Shown here piece after piece: positions 38,575-53,281 of a stretch of 64,000 bases of DNA (positions are counted from its first letter, which is position 1; every line of letters starts with the position of its first letter). The notes beneath the pieces were generated by a model, which was given only the letters and a program-made list of their open reading frames with translations, searched no databases and was not told where the DNA came from. The stretch lies in contig JAJNNQ010000024.1 in assembly GCA_027886175.1 (NCBI GenBank), positions 30,111,001 to 30,175,000 on the forward strand, read 5' to 3'. Origin of the DNA: Phylloscopus collybita. Lineage: Eukaryota > Chordata > Aves > Passeriformes > Phylloscopidae. The position numbers and the translations under genes are program-made.

Positions 38575-38895
38575 TCCCTGTATTGTTTCCTACCAATATC
38601 TAGAAGGTGGTTACAAGGATAATGGAGCCAAGGTCTTCTCAGTAGTAGCAGGTGATGTAACAAGGGGCAGTGGCAACAAGCTGAGACTTGGTAGGTTCAG
38701 GCTGAACTTCAGGAATGACTTTTTTACCAGAAGGGTAAAAAAGCAGCACTGGAACAGCACCCCAGAAAGGTCGCAGTATCTCCACTCTTGGAGCATTTCC
38801 AGATTTGGCTGGACAAAATTATGGTAACCTGGCTGAGTCAGAGGTTAGACCAGAGACTTCTGGAGGTCTCCTCCCAGTATCATTTCTCTGATTCC
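38575..38895 (+). mobile_element. CR1 LINE 3'-end fragment, plus orientation (degenerate)
   Basis: It shows the CR1 order AGAAGGTGGTTACAAGG, GGTTCAGGCTGAACTTCAGG, ACCAGAAGGGTAAAAAAGC, CACTGGAACAGCACCCCAGA, then TTTGGCTGGACAAAATTATG and GGAGGTCTCCTCCCAGTAT, with a decayed GATTC end. It is more diverged than the copy at 53.7 kb. Limits are approximate. Confidence 0.75.
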
Positions 38896-41800
38896 ACAGC
38901 ATCACTTGAGATTCCCTGCAGTGCACCGGCATCTGCCACTCTGGCCTCACCTGCCTCCCTGAGCTGAACTAGATGGTCCTTTGGCTACTGCTATTGCCTG
39001 CTGCTGCTTCTCTCACCACAATGAGTGTATTCTTTCCCCCTGGTGTCTAGGCCTCTGCTCATTGATACCTCCTTATCTGTCATCACATAGTGATTTAGCA
39101 GGTTTTCATCTCCTCAGTAGGAAAACAGATACACAGTGCTCTGCCAGCAGCTGTAGCACCACTGAATGGCTCTGTTGAACTCGATGCCTTCATTGGAAAA
39201 CTGTGCTTTGTTGGAACATGTGGGTGCCCTCTGAGAGCACGGCTAATAACCTGTAGGGCCAGGGGAGCACAGGTGAGTGCATCTCAGACTGCCAGGGACT
39301 CACAGGCTGTGCTGGTAGGTGTGTGATCTTACCCTGGAGAGGTAGTGGGAGCCCCAGGCAGAGCAGCTGGCCACATCTGACAGCTCATGGCTCCTAAGCA
39401 TAGCTTCTGCAGGAAGAGTTACTGTTCCTTGTGAGGCTTTTCCAAGCACTGAACTGGTGAGTGAGGATAGGACTGGGATGCAAAGGGTAAGTCAGTATCC
39501 AGACCCCTGAGCTGTGGCTGGGGATATCATGGTTTCTTGCAGGTGTGTATCCTTGATTTTAGCTGGCCACAGCAAGGGTGAGTCCTGTTACTGAGAGGAA
39601 AAAGACCATCAGAGAAGCAGCCAACTTCTCTCCATGTGTGTGAAGGACAGAGAAAAGGCAGTAGTTAAACACCATCGGAGCTCATCCATTTCCTTTCTTG
39701 AAGCTTGTTTTATCCCTGGTGACGTTTCTTCCTGCAAAGCCAGGGCTGAATTGGCAGCTGCTGGTGGCACTACATCCCCACTGGGCTAAAGGAGAGCTGG
39801 AGCTGGCTCATGCCACTGCAGAGCAATTGTTTTCTTTCCAGTTGAAAAAGGTTTTGCAGGGAAAAGAAAAAAAAGAAAGAAAAAAAAAACCAAACACACA
39901 CACACAAAAAACCTGCTTCCGCCTCCAAGTCTTTCACAAAGATAAAGTAGCCTAAAAAGCAAATATGCAGAGAGGTGACTGCTTTCAGACACTGCAGGCT
40001 GGGAAGGGCTCCTCGACTCCAGTGGTTGTGCCTCATTTCCCTGCTGCCTCCAGACTCCCAAGCTTGGTGCAGGAAGAGTTAATAGGTTTAAATGTAGGGG
40101 TTTTCCCCCGCTGTAGCTTTGTCAGAGTGAAAGTGAAGCAGCTCTGGTAGCCAGTGTGGGGCTTCTGCTGTACCCTCACCCCTGCAGTGAAGATGAGCCA
40201 GTGAAAACAGGGTCCTCCTAAAGGTGAATGCTCTTCCAGAGAGGAAAATGGAACAGGATGAGAGGGATCAACTGACAGTCAATATCCACCCCTCACAGAG
40301 AATCCCTGCTGTGTATGGTCTAGGATGGGGAGTGGTGGACTCTGAGATGCCCACACACAGCTTCCAGCAGGCTGGTGAGGGCCCTGCCTTACGTCCTGGC
40401 TCATGGTCACTCTGTGGCTCTCCAGCAGGGTCAGCATTGCCCTGCTGCTCAGAAAAACCCACTGCAGCAGTCAAGGAGGGAACACTGCTGGCTGCAGGTG
40501 ACCAGGTGGCCAAAAGTCCGTGTGGATGTATCCAAGCTGCTGGGAATGGGGACCCATCACTCAGCTGCAAGGACTGAGCCAGGGAGACAAGAGATGTAGC
40601 ATTTGTTTGTGCATCCAGCCCACAGCACCAGGCCCAGCAAGCACCCAGCTGTGTTTGGCCAGTGAGGAAGGGAAGTGCCTGCAGGCAACAAGAGTCCCCT
40701 CTCCTCAGGCACTGAAACTGCCCTGCACCCTCATACCACCACTCCCAACACCCATTGTCACAGGCTGCTCATCTTCTTTCCCTTGTGGGCAGACTTTTGT
40801 ACTGTGCTATCAATACATCAATTCCCTGGTTACCTCCTCCAGAATTTCCAAGAGTTCATGTCATTCCAGCAGTGGCATCATTTGAGAGAGAGATGGTGAC
40901 TAGTTTGACCTGCCACAACACAGAAATTCCTCTCCCAAACACACATTTCTCCAGCCACTGGCAAAGCTGAGATGGCACTTGCAGCATCACCTCCTGCCTC
41001 AGCATCAGCTTAGTCCCAGTCAGGCACCAGCCACCTACAGCTGCCCTGGCAGAGCCCATCTCTGTGAGTGCCCATCTCAAGGCACCAGGTGGGTGCCAGG
41101 GGCAGAGGGACAAGTTCTTCATCCTGCCCAGACCTCCTCACACCTCATCTACCCACCATGGGGATCAAAACCTCTGAGTCACACCACTTCTTCCTGGTTC
41201 CCCATGCTTTCTTTCTGGTGTCCTCTCATACCCATTTTCTCTGTCCTTCTCTACCCTTTCACTTCTTCAGCTTTTATTTGACTCCCTGAGGTTCTGAGGG
41301 AGCAAACATCTAATTTCCTTCAGGGGAAAAGAGATTCTATGACCGAAGCAACAGAACAAAGGTCTGTAGCAAGTGGGCTGGGCCCCAGTGGACAGACACA
41401 AGAAAACAGCCATGCCCCAAGGGGTTAGACACACAGCTGGACCCGATGTTCAGCTGGAGGCTGGTGGCACTAGAGAACTACAGCAAAAAATGCTTCCCCC
41501 TGTTGGAGCTGTTGGGGTTCGCACTCTCCTTGCTGATGTCAGATTGCTCCTGTGTCTCCTTCTGACCCAGCAGAGAAAAGCAAGCCATGCCTGCAGACTA
41601 ACGAGTTATGACACATCAGTGCAGCCAGTACAACTGGCCCTGGGTCTGTGTGGCTTTGGCCGACTTGTTTCCTGTCACATGCGTGTGCCTGACAAGAGCA
41701 CGCACAGGGCCAGCTGCTGGGGAGCGCGGCCGTTCAGCTGGGACAGCTCGCTGCCTGCTCCGCTGCCCCGGGCAACACAGCATCACTGACCCTTCCCTTC

Positions 41801-42109
41801 CTCTGCAGAGCAAGGGAGATCCCAAGGGCAGGAGGGGGATGTTGTTGCTGCTGTCATCTTCGTCACTGACCTCTTCACTGTGCTCAGGAGAAGAGCAGCT
41901 GGGAGTTTAAAATGCTGAGCCTCTTCCCTCGTGGTCGAGATGCAGAGAAGAGCGTCTGCCTCCCCCCTGTACCGCCTTAAGAGAGATGGAGGTCAGGATA
42001 TCCCAGGATCCTGCAGGGAGAGGCACGGAGTGAATGAGCTGGAGACTCATTTCTGGTGGAAGGCAGCATGAGGTGATGTTTTGCACTGCTTTGGTCTCAC
42101 TGCATTTTA

Positions 42110-42139
42110 TTTCTTTTTTTTGTTTGTTTGTTTGTTTCT
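42110..42139. repeat. T-rich (TTTG)n tract
   Basis: A T run leads into about five TTTG units ahead of a CT-rich stretch. Confidence 0.85.
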
Positions 42140-42499
42140 CTCTCCTTTTCAAATAAACCAAAGCCTTGGCAGCTTCAAAGGGCTTCAGAATAGAGGACAC
42201 CTTTGCGCCACTCACCTGCAGTCCTTTGCCTCCTGTCCCTCGACACATCCTGCTCAGAAAAGCCAGCCCTGTCCAAATATTAACAGAGCACTTGGTTGGT
42301 ATAGGAGGGGGAGGGCTGCCCTTGCTGGAGGAGCTGAGTGACCATTCAGGGATGGACTCACAGGAAAACACATCTTCATCCAGGGAGGGCAGCCAGGACA
42401 GACTCAGCTCCGTGCTGCACTGCTGTGTTCCAGGCAACAGGCAGACACTTCTAGAAATGCCTCTTCTCTGGTTTCAGAGAAAATGACATTGCATCTAGG

Positions 42500-42700
42500 T
42501 GTGTTTGTATGACTGCATATATCACGTGGAAATACAGGCACATGCATGTATGCATCCATGTTGTAAGTAGATGTACAACATGTATGTAGATGTGCACCTG
42601 TAGATGTATATAAGTACACTTGGTCAATGCCTGCAAGGCATTAACCAACACCTTTATGTATTTATGCATTTTATGTGTGAAGCTGAGCATGTATGTAGGC
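42500..42700. repeat. degenerate ATGT/ATGC-rich low-complexity stretch
   Basis: ATGTATGTA, ATGCATGTATGCATC and GTAGATGTA words recur irregularly over about 200 bases, as in a decayed tetranucleotide repeat. Confidence 0.5.
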
Positions 42701-42879
42701 AAAAACTGGTACTTCAAAATGGTAAATCCTCAAGCAGGGCAAGCTATGGGTTAAACTGATGGCAAATCAAGCAATCAGGAAAACAGGACTTCCCAGGAGA
42801 AAGCTGCAATAAAAATTTTATTAATAGACATTTCACTGCTGGGAGTTTACAAGATGAAGATCTGTGTCTCTGTAGTTGT

Positions 42880-42898
42880 AAAAAAAAAAAAAAAAAAA
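42880..42898. repeat. poly(A)19 tract
   Basis: It is a homopolymer run. No retrocopy is recognisable upstream. Confidence 0.9.
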
Positions 42899-45800
42899 GG
42901 ACACATTTCAACACTTTTCTGGCCTAAGAGGGAATTTGAAGATTAACACTTAGAAATCTTGTATAAAACCAACAGGGGAAGAAAAAAAAAGGCAGAAGGA
43001 AGGGTATGGAAAGGAGGTATATGGCACACAATAAAAGTGAGAATTTATGAAGCATACAAGGTGATAAGGAGTGTTCAAAATAATCTGGAAAAACTGGATT
43101 GCTGCAAGTGCTAACGGCACTTGGAAGCAGTTTTTTTTTCAAAATACATTGAAAACTAAGAAATGGCAGTGAGAGCCTAGGCTCTTACTGTGTGGATAGA
43201 GGTAAAACTGTTGATAGTGAAGACTTTTGATGGAGGCTTCTTGTTGTTTGCATACAGAAAAAAACAGATTTGTGTACTCACACTACGGGGGTAGTAAAAA
43301 ACTTTTTCAACTTTCTGCCAACTAAGGAAAGTTTCAACAGCATCTATTAAGCATAAGTATTTTCATATCAGTAGCCAGGCAAATCTGCATCTCAGAATCA
43401 TAAAAGAAAATTGACTGAGGAGGCACCTGGTCCAATGAAGTTAGGTATTTAAAAATCCTGGTGTACTAGAGAAATCCCAAGGTCTTGGAAAAACATGTGC
43501 CAGTGTCCAGAGAGAGAAAGCAAGATGACTGTTAGATGGTTCTGTAGTAATAATCATAGGTGAGAGAGTGTGAAGTTAGTTAACAGATGTTCCAACAATT
43601 AATATAATTTTCATAATTTAGTGTTAAAAAAAGAGTTGTGAGAAACAAACCTGATGTCATTCTTTGACAAAATAGTGCATTTGGTTCATGAAAGCACTGG
43701 TGCAAACAAATCAAGAAACTTGTAAACTCTGAAGAAAAAAGAATAGCATCTGTATACATCACAATTCGGGTTACATGGATTAATTAGCAGCTAAGAGGCA
43801 AAACTTCATTGTCCAAAAAGAATCAGTGATCACTGCTGAAAATGTGTGTCTCTCTGCAAGAACTGTGCTGTTTAATAATCACACCAGGAGATACAACTGT
43901 AAAAAACACTGTTGATAAAATTTGCAAATGTCAAGGTCAGCAGCTAAAGGAGAGGGAGTCCTTTGGATGAGCACGGGTCACCTGGCCAGGTGAACATCCT
44001 CAGCCAAGGCAGGGTGCTCAGTGGTGGTAGTGGAGTCTCTTCAGGTCCTGGACCACCATGCTCCCTCAGTGCTGTTGATCCTTGAATCCCTCTGGGTTGT
44101 CTGACCCGTGGGAACACCTAAGTGTGACCAGGGGCAGAGTGTAACTGCTGGTGGAAGCAGTTTTGGCTTATGTCCTTTCCCCTTCACTTTTGCTGCTGCT
44201 GCTCTGTCTCAGGACTCAAGTAAGCTTTGTGGACAGCCTGCTGGAACTGGGCACCCCTGGACAACTCCAGGTGGGAGTGTGACCACCGGCTCCTGTGCAG
44301 ACAGTGAGGAAGGACAAGCTGCCAGGAGCAGGAGCCTCACTGGCAGCCACTGGAGATGTCACCCTCATCTGTGACTGACAGTGCAGCGCTGAAAGCCCAG
44401 CAAAGCCTGAAGCTGCAGCACCACCCCCTGAGCAGCCGCCCACACGGCTCTTTATTAGCCTGAAAGCCTGGAGAGGGTCCAGAGCAAAAGGACGGGAGCA
44501 ATTAGGAAGGTCAGACAATGCCTGAGCCATTACTCTGGTCTGGCTAAACCAGAATCTCTCGGCCACAACACAGAAAATACAGAGCACTTGGTGGCACCAT
44601 CACCTGCAGAGAAAGGCACGGTGAAAAAACTACCACTGCAAGTTACATTGAGGCACACACAGAGCCGAGTAAGACATCACATCCTCAGCAGTGAGGATGA
44701 CTGTCATAGCTATCAGTCAACAAAAGGGGTAGACTGTCTTTCAAGGTATTCAAATAAAGGTCAGGTTCGTTTTTTCAAGATGTCCTTTCATAATGATTTT
44801 AAAAAATTAAAATTAATTACATCAGTGAAAAGAGACACTGGGTAAAATTCCAAGGCCTGTGTTCCACTGGAAATGAGAGCTGGCAGTTTGTCTGCCTTTT
44901 TGGCCCATAAACTGAACTTGGAAGGAAGTAAAAATAATGGAGATATGGAAGAAATGCCTTTGGAGTGGCCATATTCCTTATAAGGGGAAATATACCATGG
45001 CATTTGATTTTGACTGCCCACTCTCTGATATTCCCCACTGTGCAATATGCAATTACTGTGTTCCTGAAGGTCTCAAGCTGGATTTAAACCACAAAAACAA
45101 GTGAAGCAGATACTCTGAAGCAGAAAAAAGTGATACTCAGTGATAAACAAGGTGACCTTGTGCTTAAGAGCAATATTCATTCCATTTTAAATATAAAACA
45201 CTTATTACAGAAAATGTCACTGAGACTAAGAGTGCATCAAATCTAAACTTGATTGCATTAAGAAGACAGGGATAAATAATATTAGTCATTCTGCTTCTCT
45301 GGGAGACAGCCACGCTGCCTTCCAAGGTCGAATGGGCCATGGCCAAGTGCCACATGGCATCACTGCCTGGCCACGTGGATGGAGGAGCAGGGATCTGGTC
45401 ATCATCTGATTAGCTGCTGGGCACCCCAGCCCATTGCAAGGAACACTGTCTCAGTGCAAATAAATATTAAATTTAGCTGTTTAAAACTAACTCTTTAGGA
45501 GAATTGTTGGATATAGGAGACAAAGTTTTATACATGTTTTGTCAACCTGCAAAACAAAAGATTAAGTTCTTTGCACTTGAGCCAACAAAGATTACTTGGA
45601 GGCTGTGGCTGCATTGTTTTGTGGATATGGACAAGCCAGAACGTCTAAGGTGGTATTAAAAGAGCAGATATTTTTCAAAGAATAAAGCAAAGCTCAAGAT
45701 TATATTTTCCCCATAGATTCCACTTGTTTGACTATGCTTCTGCTCATTCAATTTAAGTTAGCAAAACAGACTCAGCAGTTTAACTACATTGGTTTAAAAG

Positions 45801-46204
45801 CACTTTATGAGCAGACCTGAAGCTCAGCTGCCTCCAAGAAAACACACACTGACCAGAGGTAAATCATTTAAATAAACTGTGTTTCCTTCAACCTGACATT
45901 GTATCACAATCACACATCCTGCAGTGCTTCCAGAACAACTGTGGGCATTGTTTCTCCAGCACAGGTACAGAGCACAGGCACCCTGTTCAGCCAAAGCCCC
46001 TTTCTGGGACATGGCAGACACAAGAACAGGAGAGGCCACTCCCAACCCTCCAGGTCAGTGTGCCAGCCCCCCCCAGCCAGGCACCTGCCACCTCTGTGAC
46101 ACTGGGATTCAGCATAGGTGCACCACAGGAAGGACACAGCTTACCAAGGATTGCTTTTTGAGTCATAGAGATGTCACTCTAGAAACATGTGAGAATGCTG
46201 GATG

Positions 46205-46308
46205 GAGCTCTGAGCAACCTGCTCCAGTGAAAGGTATCCCTGCCCAATGGGTTGGAACTAGGGGATCTTTAAGGTCCCTGACAACCCAAACCATCCTCTG
46301 ATTCTACG
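46205..46308 (+). mobile_element. CR1 LINE 3' terminus, plus orientation
   Basis: GGTATCCCTGCCCAATGGG, TTGGAACTAGGGGATCTTTA, AGGTCCCTGACAACCCAAAC and CATCCTCTGATTCTACG follow the avian CR1 3' end, including the terminal GATTCTA-type repeat unit. The element is 5'-truncated, as most CR1 copies are. Confidence 0.88.
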
Positions 46309-46624
46309 GCATCTCTGAAAATGTCAGAAGCCTTGAGAGTTGTGCTCACCCTCACATGTAATTGCCAAGTTCATCACAGATCAGACAGCAAAGAACCCTT
46401 TATAGGGCCTGAAGGCTTACAAGGATATAACGCCCTGAAGAGTACAAATTGCTGACCAAAGACATGTCCTCACTGGTGCTGCATGTTTGCTTCTCCTAGA
46501 GACACCAGCCTTCTGCATTGAACACTTTCTCTGATGTGTCCTTCACCTGGGCTTCAGTAACATGAGCACTGATAAACTACAATAGACAACAAACTGCCTG
46601 AAACATTCCCTATTTCTCTGCCTC

Positions 46625-46725
46625 TCAAAAAACCCACGAACAAACAGAAACCACACGCACACATACAAAAACAAACAAACAAAACCAAAACAAAACAAAA
46701 AACCAAAAACAAAAACACCATCACA
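46625..46725. repeat. A/C-rich (CAAA)n-like low-complexity tract
   Basis: Irregular CAAA, CAAAA and CAAAAA units cover about 100 bases. Confidence 0.8.
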
Positions 46726-49700
46726 AAAGGAGAAAGAAGAAAGCGGAAAAGGATTGGCCTTTTCTCAAGGCCTCCAGCTCTGTTACAGTCACCCCTGAGT
46801 TGTGAGACAAAAAATGGGACTCATGCTTCCCTCCAGAGCATGATGTGTAACATTAAGTCAGTCCAGCTCCCACCCACTGCAAAAACATGCTCCTCCTCCC
46901 AGGTCAGTTGAAAATTCCACTTCTCCCAGGACACCCAGGTGGGTTCCCATGCATTTCCTTCAATGAGTGATAAGCAGGTGCTGAAAAATGGCAGATATTC
47001 TCTCCAGATGAAAAATTAACTGAGAAGTTCAACAAGCCCATCTGGAGTGGAGAGGGCTGATTTCAGGCTCCAGGACCAGCAGCAGTTGGCAGCAGCCCCT
47101 GGTGGGGAGAGACAGCAGAGGAGCAAGGACCATCCCACCATCCCAACCAGGTTGATTGCAGCAGTGGGAGCTCCTTGTCCTGAATCAGGAAAAGAGAAAG
47201 GAGAGGGTCAGTAGCAGCAGTGAAGCTGTTTGTGACACAAACACACCCCTCTGTCACTGCTGCTGTCCCCTTCACCAGGAGCTGCATCAAAGCACCTGGA
47301 CCTCCACATCCCTTATGTCCTGCAGCTAGAGCCAACCACTCCACAAGTCCTGGCTGGCTCCAGCACCACAGGCAGCATTCATCCAAGCATGCATCCAAAC
47401 CTTCAGGAGGTGGACCAGAGCACACACACTCACACACTGTCAGATTGGCAGAGTATGGATGTCCTGCTGGGGACATTAGCACCATGGAGTGGTGTGCCAG
47501 GCTGCTCCAGACCCTCCTAGTCTCTAACTTACTAATCTCTCGTCTTATAATTCACGTTATCTCCATCTGAAGCTCAAACAAGTCCCAGAAGCTCTTCCAC
47601 CACCTGCCCCCGGCCAAACTGGGGCATCACATTCAGCCCTCTCCCCTCCTCGGGTACCACGCCGGGGGTAGACACCGGGTTACACACTTCTCAGGGCAGT
47701 TTCAGCTGCTTTACTCCGGAGATCCTGTAAGACTCTTGGACAGATGCCATTGCTCCCAGCAAGTTGTTACTGTTTGCTTTGTCAGTGTGCTGAACAGCCT
47801 TCTCCGCAGCTACTTCAGTTTCAGACAGGTTCGCTGGCAAACCCCACCCTGCTGAAGCATGGGTTCTGCCACCCTGACCTCATCACTCAACGCTTCACAC
47901 AGGCTGCAGAGGTGTCTGTGATGGCCTTATCTCTGCCGTGCACTCCCTGCATAGCCTGATCACTGCTTTGCCCTTCAGAACATCTGGCAGGTGCCTGATG
48001 CATCTCAAGAGAGATCTGTTAGCTTTGATTCCTTTTGCTAGTTGTTCCTTGTTTAGCCTGATGTGCTGCCTTTCTATACGCAACATTACAAAGTTTCTCT
48101 AATTTTCCAGTTGTAGACAGCTCCAGATGCTTTTTGGAACCTCCCTTACCCCACAGGACAATTGTTTCTGTAGCCCACAAGGAAGGTGTTCATGCCATTT
48201 TTCATCCCAAGAGCATGCCCAGTTACTAAGGACAGTGTGACAGGAGTGAATTCAGGTGATGAAGATGTGAAAGGGGTAACACTTCTGGACACACAGCAGA
48301 AAACAGTTGTGGCAGATGCTGTTACAGGCCATCAGTGCTGGGCACTGGAATGTCACAGAGAGAGGGTGAGGGAGGAGGAAGAGGGAACAGCAACACTGCT
48401 CCAGCAGGTACAGCCATGTGGTGACAAGAGGAGGCAAAAGGGGTTAGGGACAAATGAAGGGTAGTGGCAGAGGGTTGTACGGGGTGGTAACACTGACTTC
48501 CCACCATATCCAGGTGCAGCTTGCAGAGAAGGAGGGCACAAGTTTCTTCTCTTTTTGAGTCCATTCACTACTGTTCTTTCCATTCAGCTTCCTCTCCTTC
48601 CCTTGTTTCCAACCCTACTTTTTATAATTTTCTTTTCCCTCTTTTTAAAACAATTCTGAAGTCCTGTGTTTGTTTAGTATTGGTTTCTTTACAAATTGCT
48701 GGTTTTCCCTTCTTTTATATTACTGTACATACCTAAATCATCCTCACAGACCTGTCCTCCCATGAAATACCATCAACATCTTACTAAGTCCTTAGCATGA
48801 AAGATCAATTGCCTCAGCTGATAAATATGCACATCCTCATACCACGAGAAAATACTTTGAGATTCTTTACTGACAGGGGATAAGAAAGACAAAAGGCCCA
48901 AGACCCCTTGAAGTGGACCATTTTTCAAGGTACAGAGGAAGATTCTTTCTCTAAAAAAACAACCTATTTGTCTCACTTGATGAAAACCCCTTCCCCACTT
49001 CAAAATCCACCCAGGAGTACAAACTTCTTGGTACGTGAGATGTACCTGAAGCAGCTGAAATCTTGATATAAAGTCAAAAGAAGAAATTACAGAATGGGAC
49101 AGTGACTATAATGAAGAAATGTCACTCTTCTCAGTATCACTAGAAGTAGCCACATGGCTTGACTAAGACTCATGTTTTGTTGGTCAACCTTTTCTGCTTA
49201 AAAGAAATGATGAAATTAAAAAAAAAAATGAATCCAGATATTCTGAGTCCTACAGAGAACAAACCTCAGATTACTTCATTGTAAAAACAAAGACAACACC
49301 AAAGAGTATCTTGTTACCTAATGCTTTGCCTGAATTTATCAAGCTACACCTTGAACAAAATTTAGGTTCTTTGCCTCCTGGACCGTTCCAGAGCTTTCAG
49401 ACCGTTTCCAGACTATTGCGTCACTGCTAGCCTGAGATCTTGTGAGGGAAGGCATAAAACCTCTCAAGCAGAAGAATGAATTGAACACATTGGAACAAAT
49501 ACAAGGGAGGCTGGAAAGTGGAGGTGATGCCTTCTGCTCCTCCTTTTGAGAAGGGTGTGGTGGGAGGTGTTCCCTTGGGCCATTTGGCTATGAAATCTGG
49601 CTTTGCCCATAAAAGAGTTGGGATTTATAGATTAACTTTTCTTCTTAAGGGCTTAAGGGCCCTTTGGATCCCCTTTTCAAGGGTATGGGTTTGGGCTTGT

Positions 49701-52700
49701 ATTCCAGAGGAGGAGAGATCACCATCAGCAGAGCCGAGAAGCAGAAGCAACGTGAAACCACTGGGGTGGGAGTGCCTGGGTTGGGGCATTTGGAGAATCA
49801 CATGAGGCAGTGTCAAAAATCAAGCTAAACATAAGCAAGGCTGTCCTGTCACCAGCTCTGGGCAGGCAGCAGGGAGCACCTGTGTCCACCAGGCTGTGCT
49901 GAGCTGGGCGCTGCCTTGGGCTCGCAGGGGACCAGCCCCAGCCCTGTCATCTCTGTTGGCTGGGGAGCAGCAGCTGCCGGATGAAAAACTGGTCTGAGGT
50001 GGCTGCTTCTGCCTCCGATTTCCAAGGAACAGGCAGGGGAGATCAGGAAAGGGGTGGGGACAGAGAGCCAGGGAGTCAGGTGGCTGTGATAATGGTTATA
50101 TTGTTAGGGCTGGAATGAGGAAATTGAAGATTTCACCTGGGGAGGGCAGGGGAGGGTGGGGGGACGTCAAAGAGGCTCCATCTTGATTGCCCACTTATTA
50201 ATTGCCCCTCGGGACAAAGCAGATGCAGAACCAGTCCTATAGGTTTGCTGGCTGCTGTTCCAGCCTGGACTGTCCACCCAGCTTCCAGATGTGTGCTGGC
50301 TTAGCTGTGCCAGTGGGTGGGAATTTTCATCTGGCCTTTTCCACACTTGGTCCCATAGCAGCAGGACTGGAATAAGATCAGTGTCTGTGGAGCTGTGGAT
50401 CTGGCTAAGCGTGGATTTCCATGAGGGAATCTGCAGCAGAGGTAGAGCTCTGATTCTCTCATTCAGGACAAGAGGGTCATAAGTAATGAGGATGGCAGCT
50501 GGCTCGGACACAAAGTAGTGTGGCTAAAGGGTCTGGGTCACTGGGCTTCTTCAGCACCTTGTCTGATACACCATTGCCAGGAAGCAACATCCCTTTTCCT
50601 GAAATACGGATGACAGATGGGAGTCAGCTCCATTTTTCAGAAGCTAATTCAAGTTTGCCAGATGCGTCTTCTGGGGTCTACTCAACTCGACTTCGTTCTC
50701 CTAAGAAGAGAGCCTGGGTTCTCTCCACCCAGTCTCCAGCAGGACTTTCTCAGTCCTACAATATTTTATTTTCATGATTCTACCCAGTAATCTCCCATCT
50801 TTCATGCAGATAACAATTCAATTTTCCCCCAGGGCTCCCTCCTGCTTCACCAGAGTGGCTCTCTGCAGCCACTCTGCTCCTACAAGGTACAAATGAAGAC
50901 ATGCATTGGAAATCAGCCTCCTGGGGACACAAGGAAGGGGAAGTGTGTACATGGACATGCTCTTGCTGCTGTGGTATCACTGGTGATTTGGGACAGACAC
51001 CACTGCTGCCTGGCAAGTTACATCAGTAGCATGGGAGAAGACAACCAACAGCCCAGTAGATTGGTTTGCAAATCCCTGATGGCTTTTTAATGATGACCCT
51101 CTTTGGAGATCACCACCTCTGCCTCAAGGAAGTCCCTGCACCCTGGGGAAACACCTCCCTGCTGAAGACAGCAGCCATTCAATGTGTGGCCTCACATCCA
51201 CCCATCTTTGCCACCTACTGTGCTGGGGCTTCTTTGGCCAAACAAACTTACAGCAACACCCATGGTGCTGTTCCTTGACTGTTCAGGTCACGAGTTTTAA
51301 TGCAGAAAAATATAAGCAGCTGCAGGTAACCCATAAATAATCCCAAAATAATCACTGGCTTTTGCTTTGTAGCAGAAGGAAAGTACAATTGCCTTTACAG
51401 ATATATAAAAGAATTAAATGGATCAAAGGTCTTACAAGTAGTTCAAAAACATGTATAATTTGTTACACTTGGAATCCATATCAGTCAGGGAGAGATTTTT
51501 CTTTTTCTTTTTCTTTTTTTTTTTTTCCCATGACAGTAGGGACAGTAGCAATGTGTAGAAAAGAAGTTTGTTCTATTTTAAAATGTTGTGTGTACTACAG
51601 ATCATTATCAAATTCCTACCTGGGCAGATAATCGACGTAGCTGGTAAGGAAACATTTCAAATTTGATGCCATAAAGAGTGATTCATGTTTACTCAAAGGC
51701 TGTTCAGTGGCAATAAAAAGCAATTGTGCATTCAGAGCTTGTGAAGATGTAATATACAGAAGCACTGCCCAGAACAACAGGGCACTTCCCATTTCACAAG
51801 AGAAGGAACTAGTGACAAGGATCTTCTCAGCACAAAGCTCCTTGGGTTTAAAATGTTGTTAGAGGTGGAGTAAATATGATGAACCAAAACTTCCAAAGAA
51901 GATTTGTAGTGCCTGATGGAAGATCTTTCACTCTATTGCAAGACTTGGGATTTCAGAAGACAAATTATCCCGTAATTGCTGAGCCTGAATGGCAGCGAGG
52001 GTAATAAACATCAGTGTCAAAACCAGTTCCATCAGGTGTGACTCACCTTGATAGGTCAATACCTCTGGATGGAAATATCCAGAAAGCTGTGGATGGGCAA
52101 AATGCTCAGAAGACTCTAGTGTGAGGAAAGCTTGAGAGAGGAGTGAACCTAGTCACCTAAACAATCAAGAGGAGTTGCTTTTGCAAACTGCACCAGTAAC
52201 TCCTCACCACTGCCTTCTGTTACAGTGCAGTAACACAAGGAGGCCTGAGGAAATGGTACCATTTATGACTGACAGTCTGGGTCAGAAAATGGTCACTTCA
52301 GTGATCTACTTCATGTACACACTAGGAAAAAAAAAAATAAAAACAAAAACTAGCACAAAACCTGGGAAGATGTAAGTAATAATTTAAAAAACCCAACCCT
52401 GAAGAGTTAGCAAATTCTGATCTTCTTCTGATGGAGATTGAGACTGGCAGCTGAGCTGGCAACAGGAAACTTGTTGCTTGCATTGTCTCTAGAGCACTTG
52501 AAGAATCAAGTGGCAATTGTGTTTGTAGCAATGTTAAAAATAAATTTTTGGTTCCTTTGTGCACTGGCAGTCGATCTGCAGCACACCTGTGTGACCATGG
52601 GGACACAGGCACTTTTACAGAGCCACGGCCAAAGGTGATATTCGCATGACTGAAGCAGCTGGAAGTCATCTCGGGGCTGATACGTGCTCCAAGGTGTGCC

Positions 52701-53281
52701 ACAGCAGCAGATAACGCACGGCAGCCCCAGAGCACACTGCGGGGAGAAAGAGGGAAAGGGGAATTGCTCAGAGAACAGCTGTCACGGCCACTGGAAAAGG
52801 TCAAATGGCCAGTAAATGGCTTTTTAATTCTTAAAAAAAACCCCAAACAACACATGGATAAAGTCTTCTGAAAAATAAATTTAGATGTGTATGTGTATAG
52901 AGAGATAGATACATGTGTATTATCATTATCTGATATTCTTGTCCAAACTTGGTCAAAGGCCAAAAGTTCTCCCAAACAACGTGGTGGTGGAAATTGTCAG
53001 CTATGACAAAATGCTGAGAAAATTGCTAAAGACTGTAATTTGGATACAGCGAATCAGTCCAGATGTTTGAGGTTTTAATTAATAGTCAAGTCAAAAGAAA
53101 ACAAAAAAATATAAATTACCTTTGTCTCACACCAACAAAGAGGACCATGTTTGTGAATTCATTTGCAAGGATCAGCTGAAGGCAATTTAAAGTCCTTTTA
53201 CATACTGTGGAAATCAGAGAATGCCTACATGTTACCAAATTTGGCTGTAGTTGCTTAGTGGGTGCTGTTAACTTAAATGAG

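Noticed and set aside
40224..41289. Cluster of overlapping frames of 60-120 codons on both strands
   Set aside because: There is no domain, no consistent splice structure and the composition is like the local GC-rich intergenic DNA.
43385..43445. Possible decayed CR1 end (CAGAATCATAAAAG ... CTGGTCCAATG)
   Set aside because: Similarity is too short and gapped to call by eye. A RepeatMasker run with avian libraries would decide.
44455..44600. Possible CR1-like body (CTGGAGAGGGTCCAGAGC)
   Set aside because: Only one short word fits and the rest does not follow the CR1 order.
49430..49760. Possible LTR-like or other repeat segment around GCATAAAACC and CTTAAGGGCTTAAGGG
   Set aside because: No terminal repeat, primer-binding site or partner copy is visible in the window.
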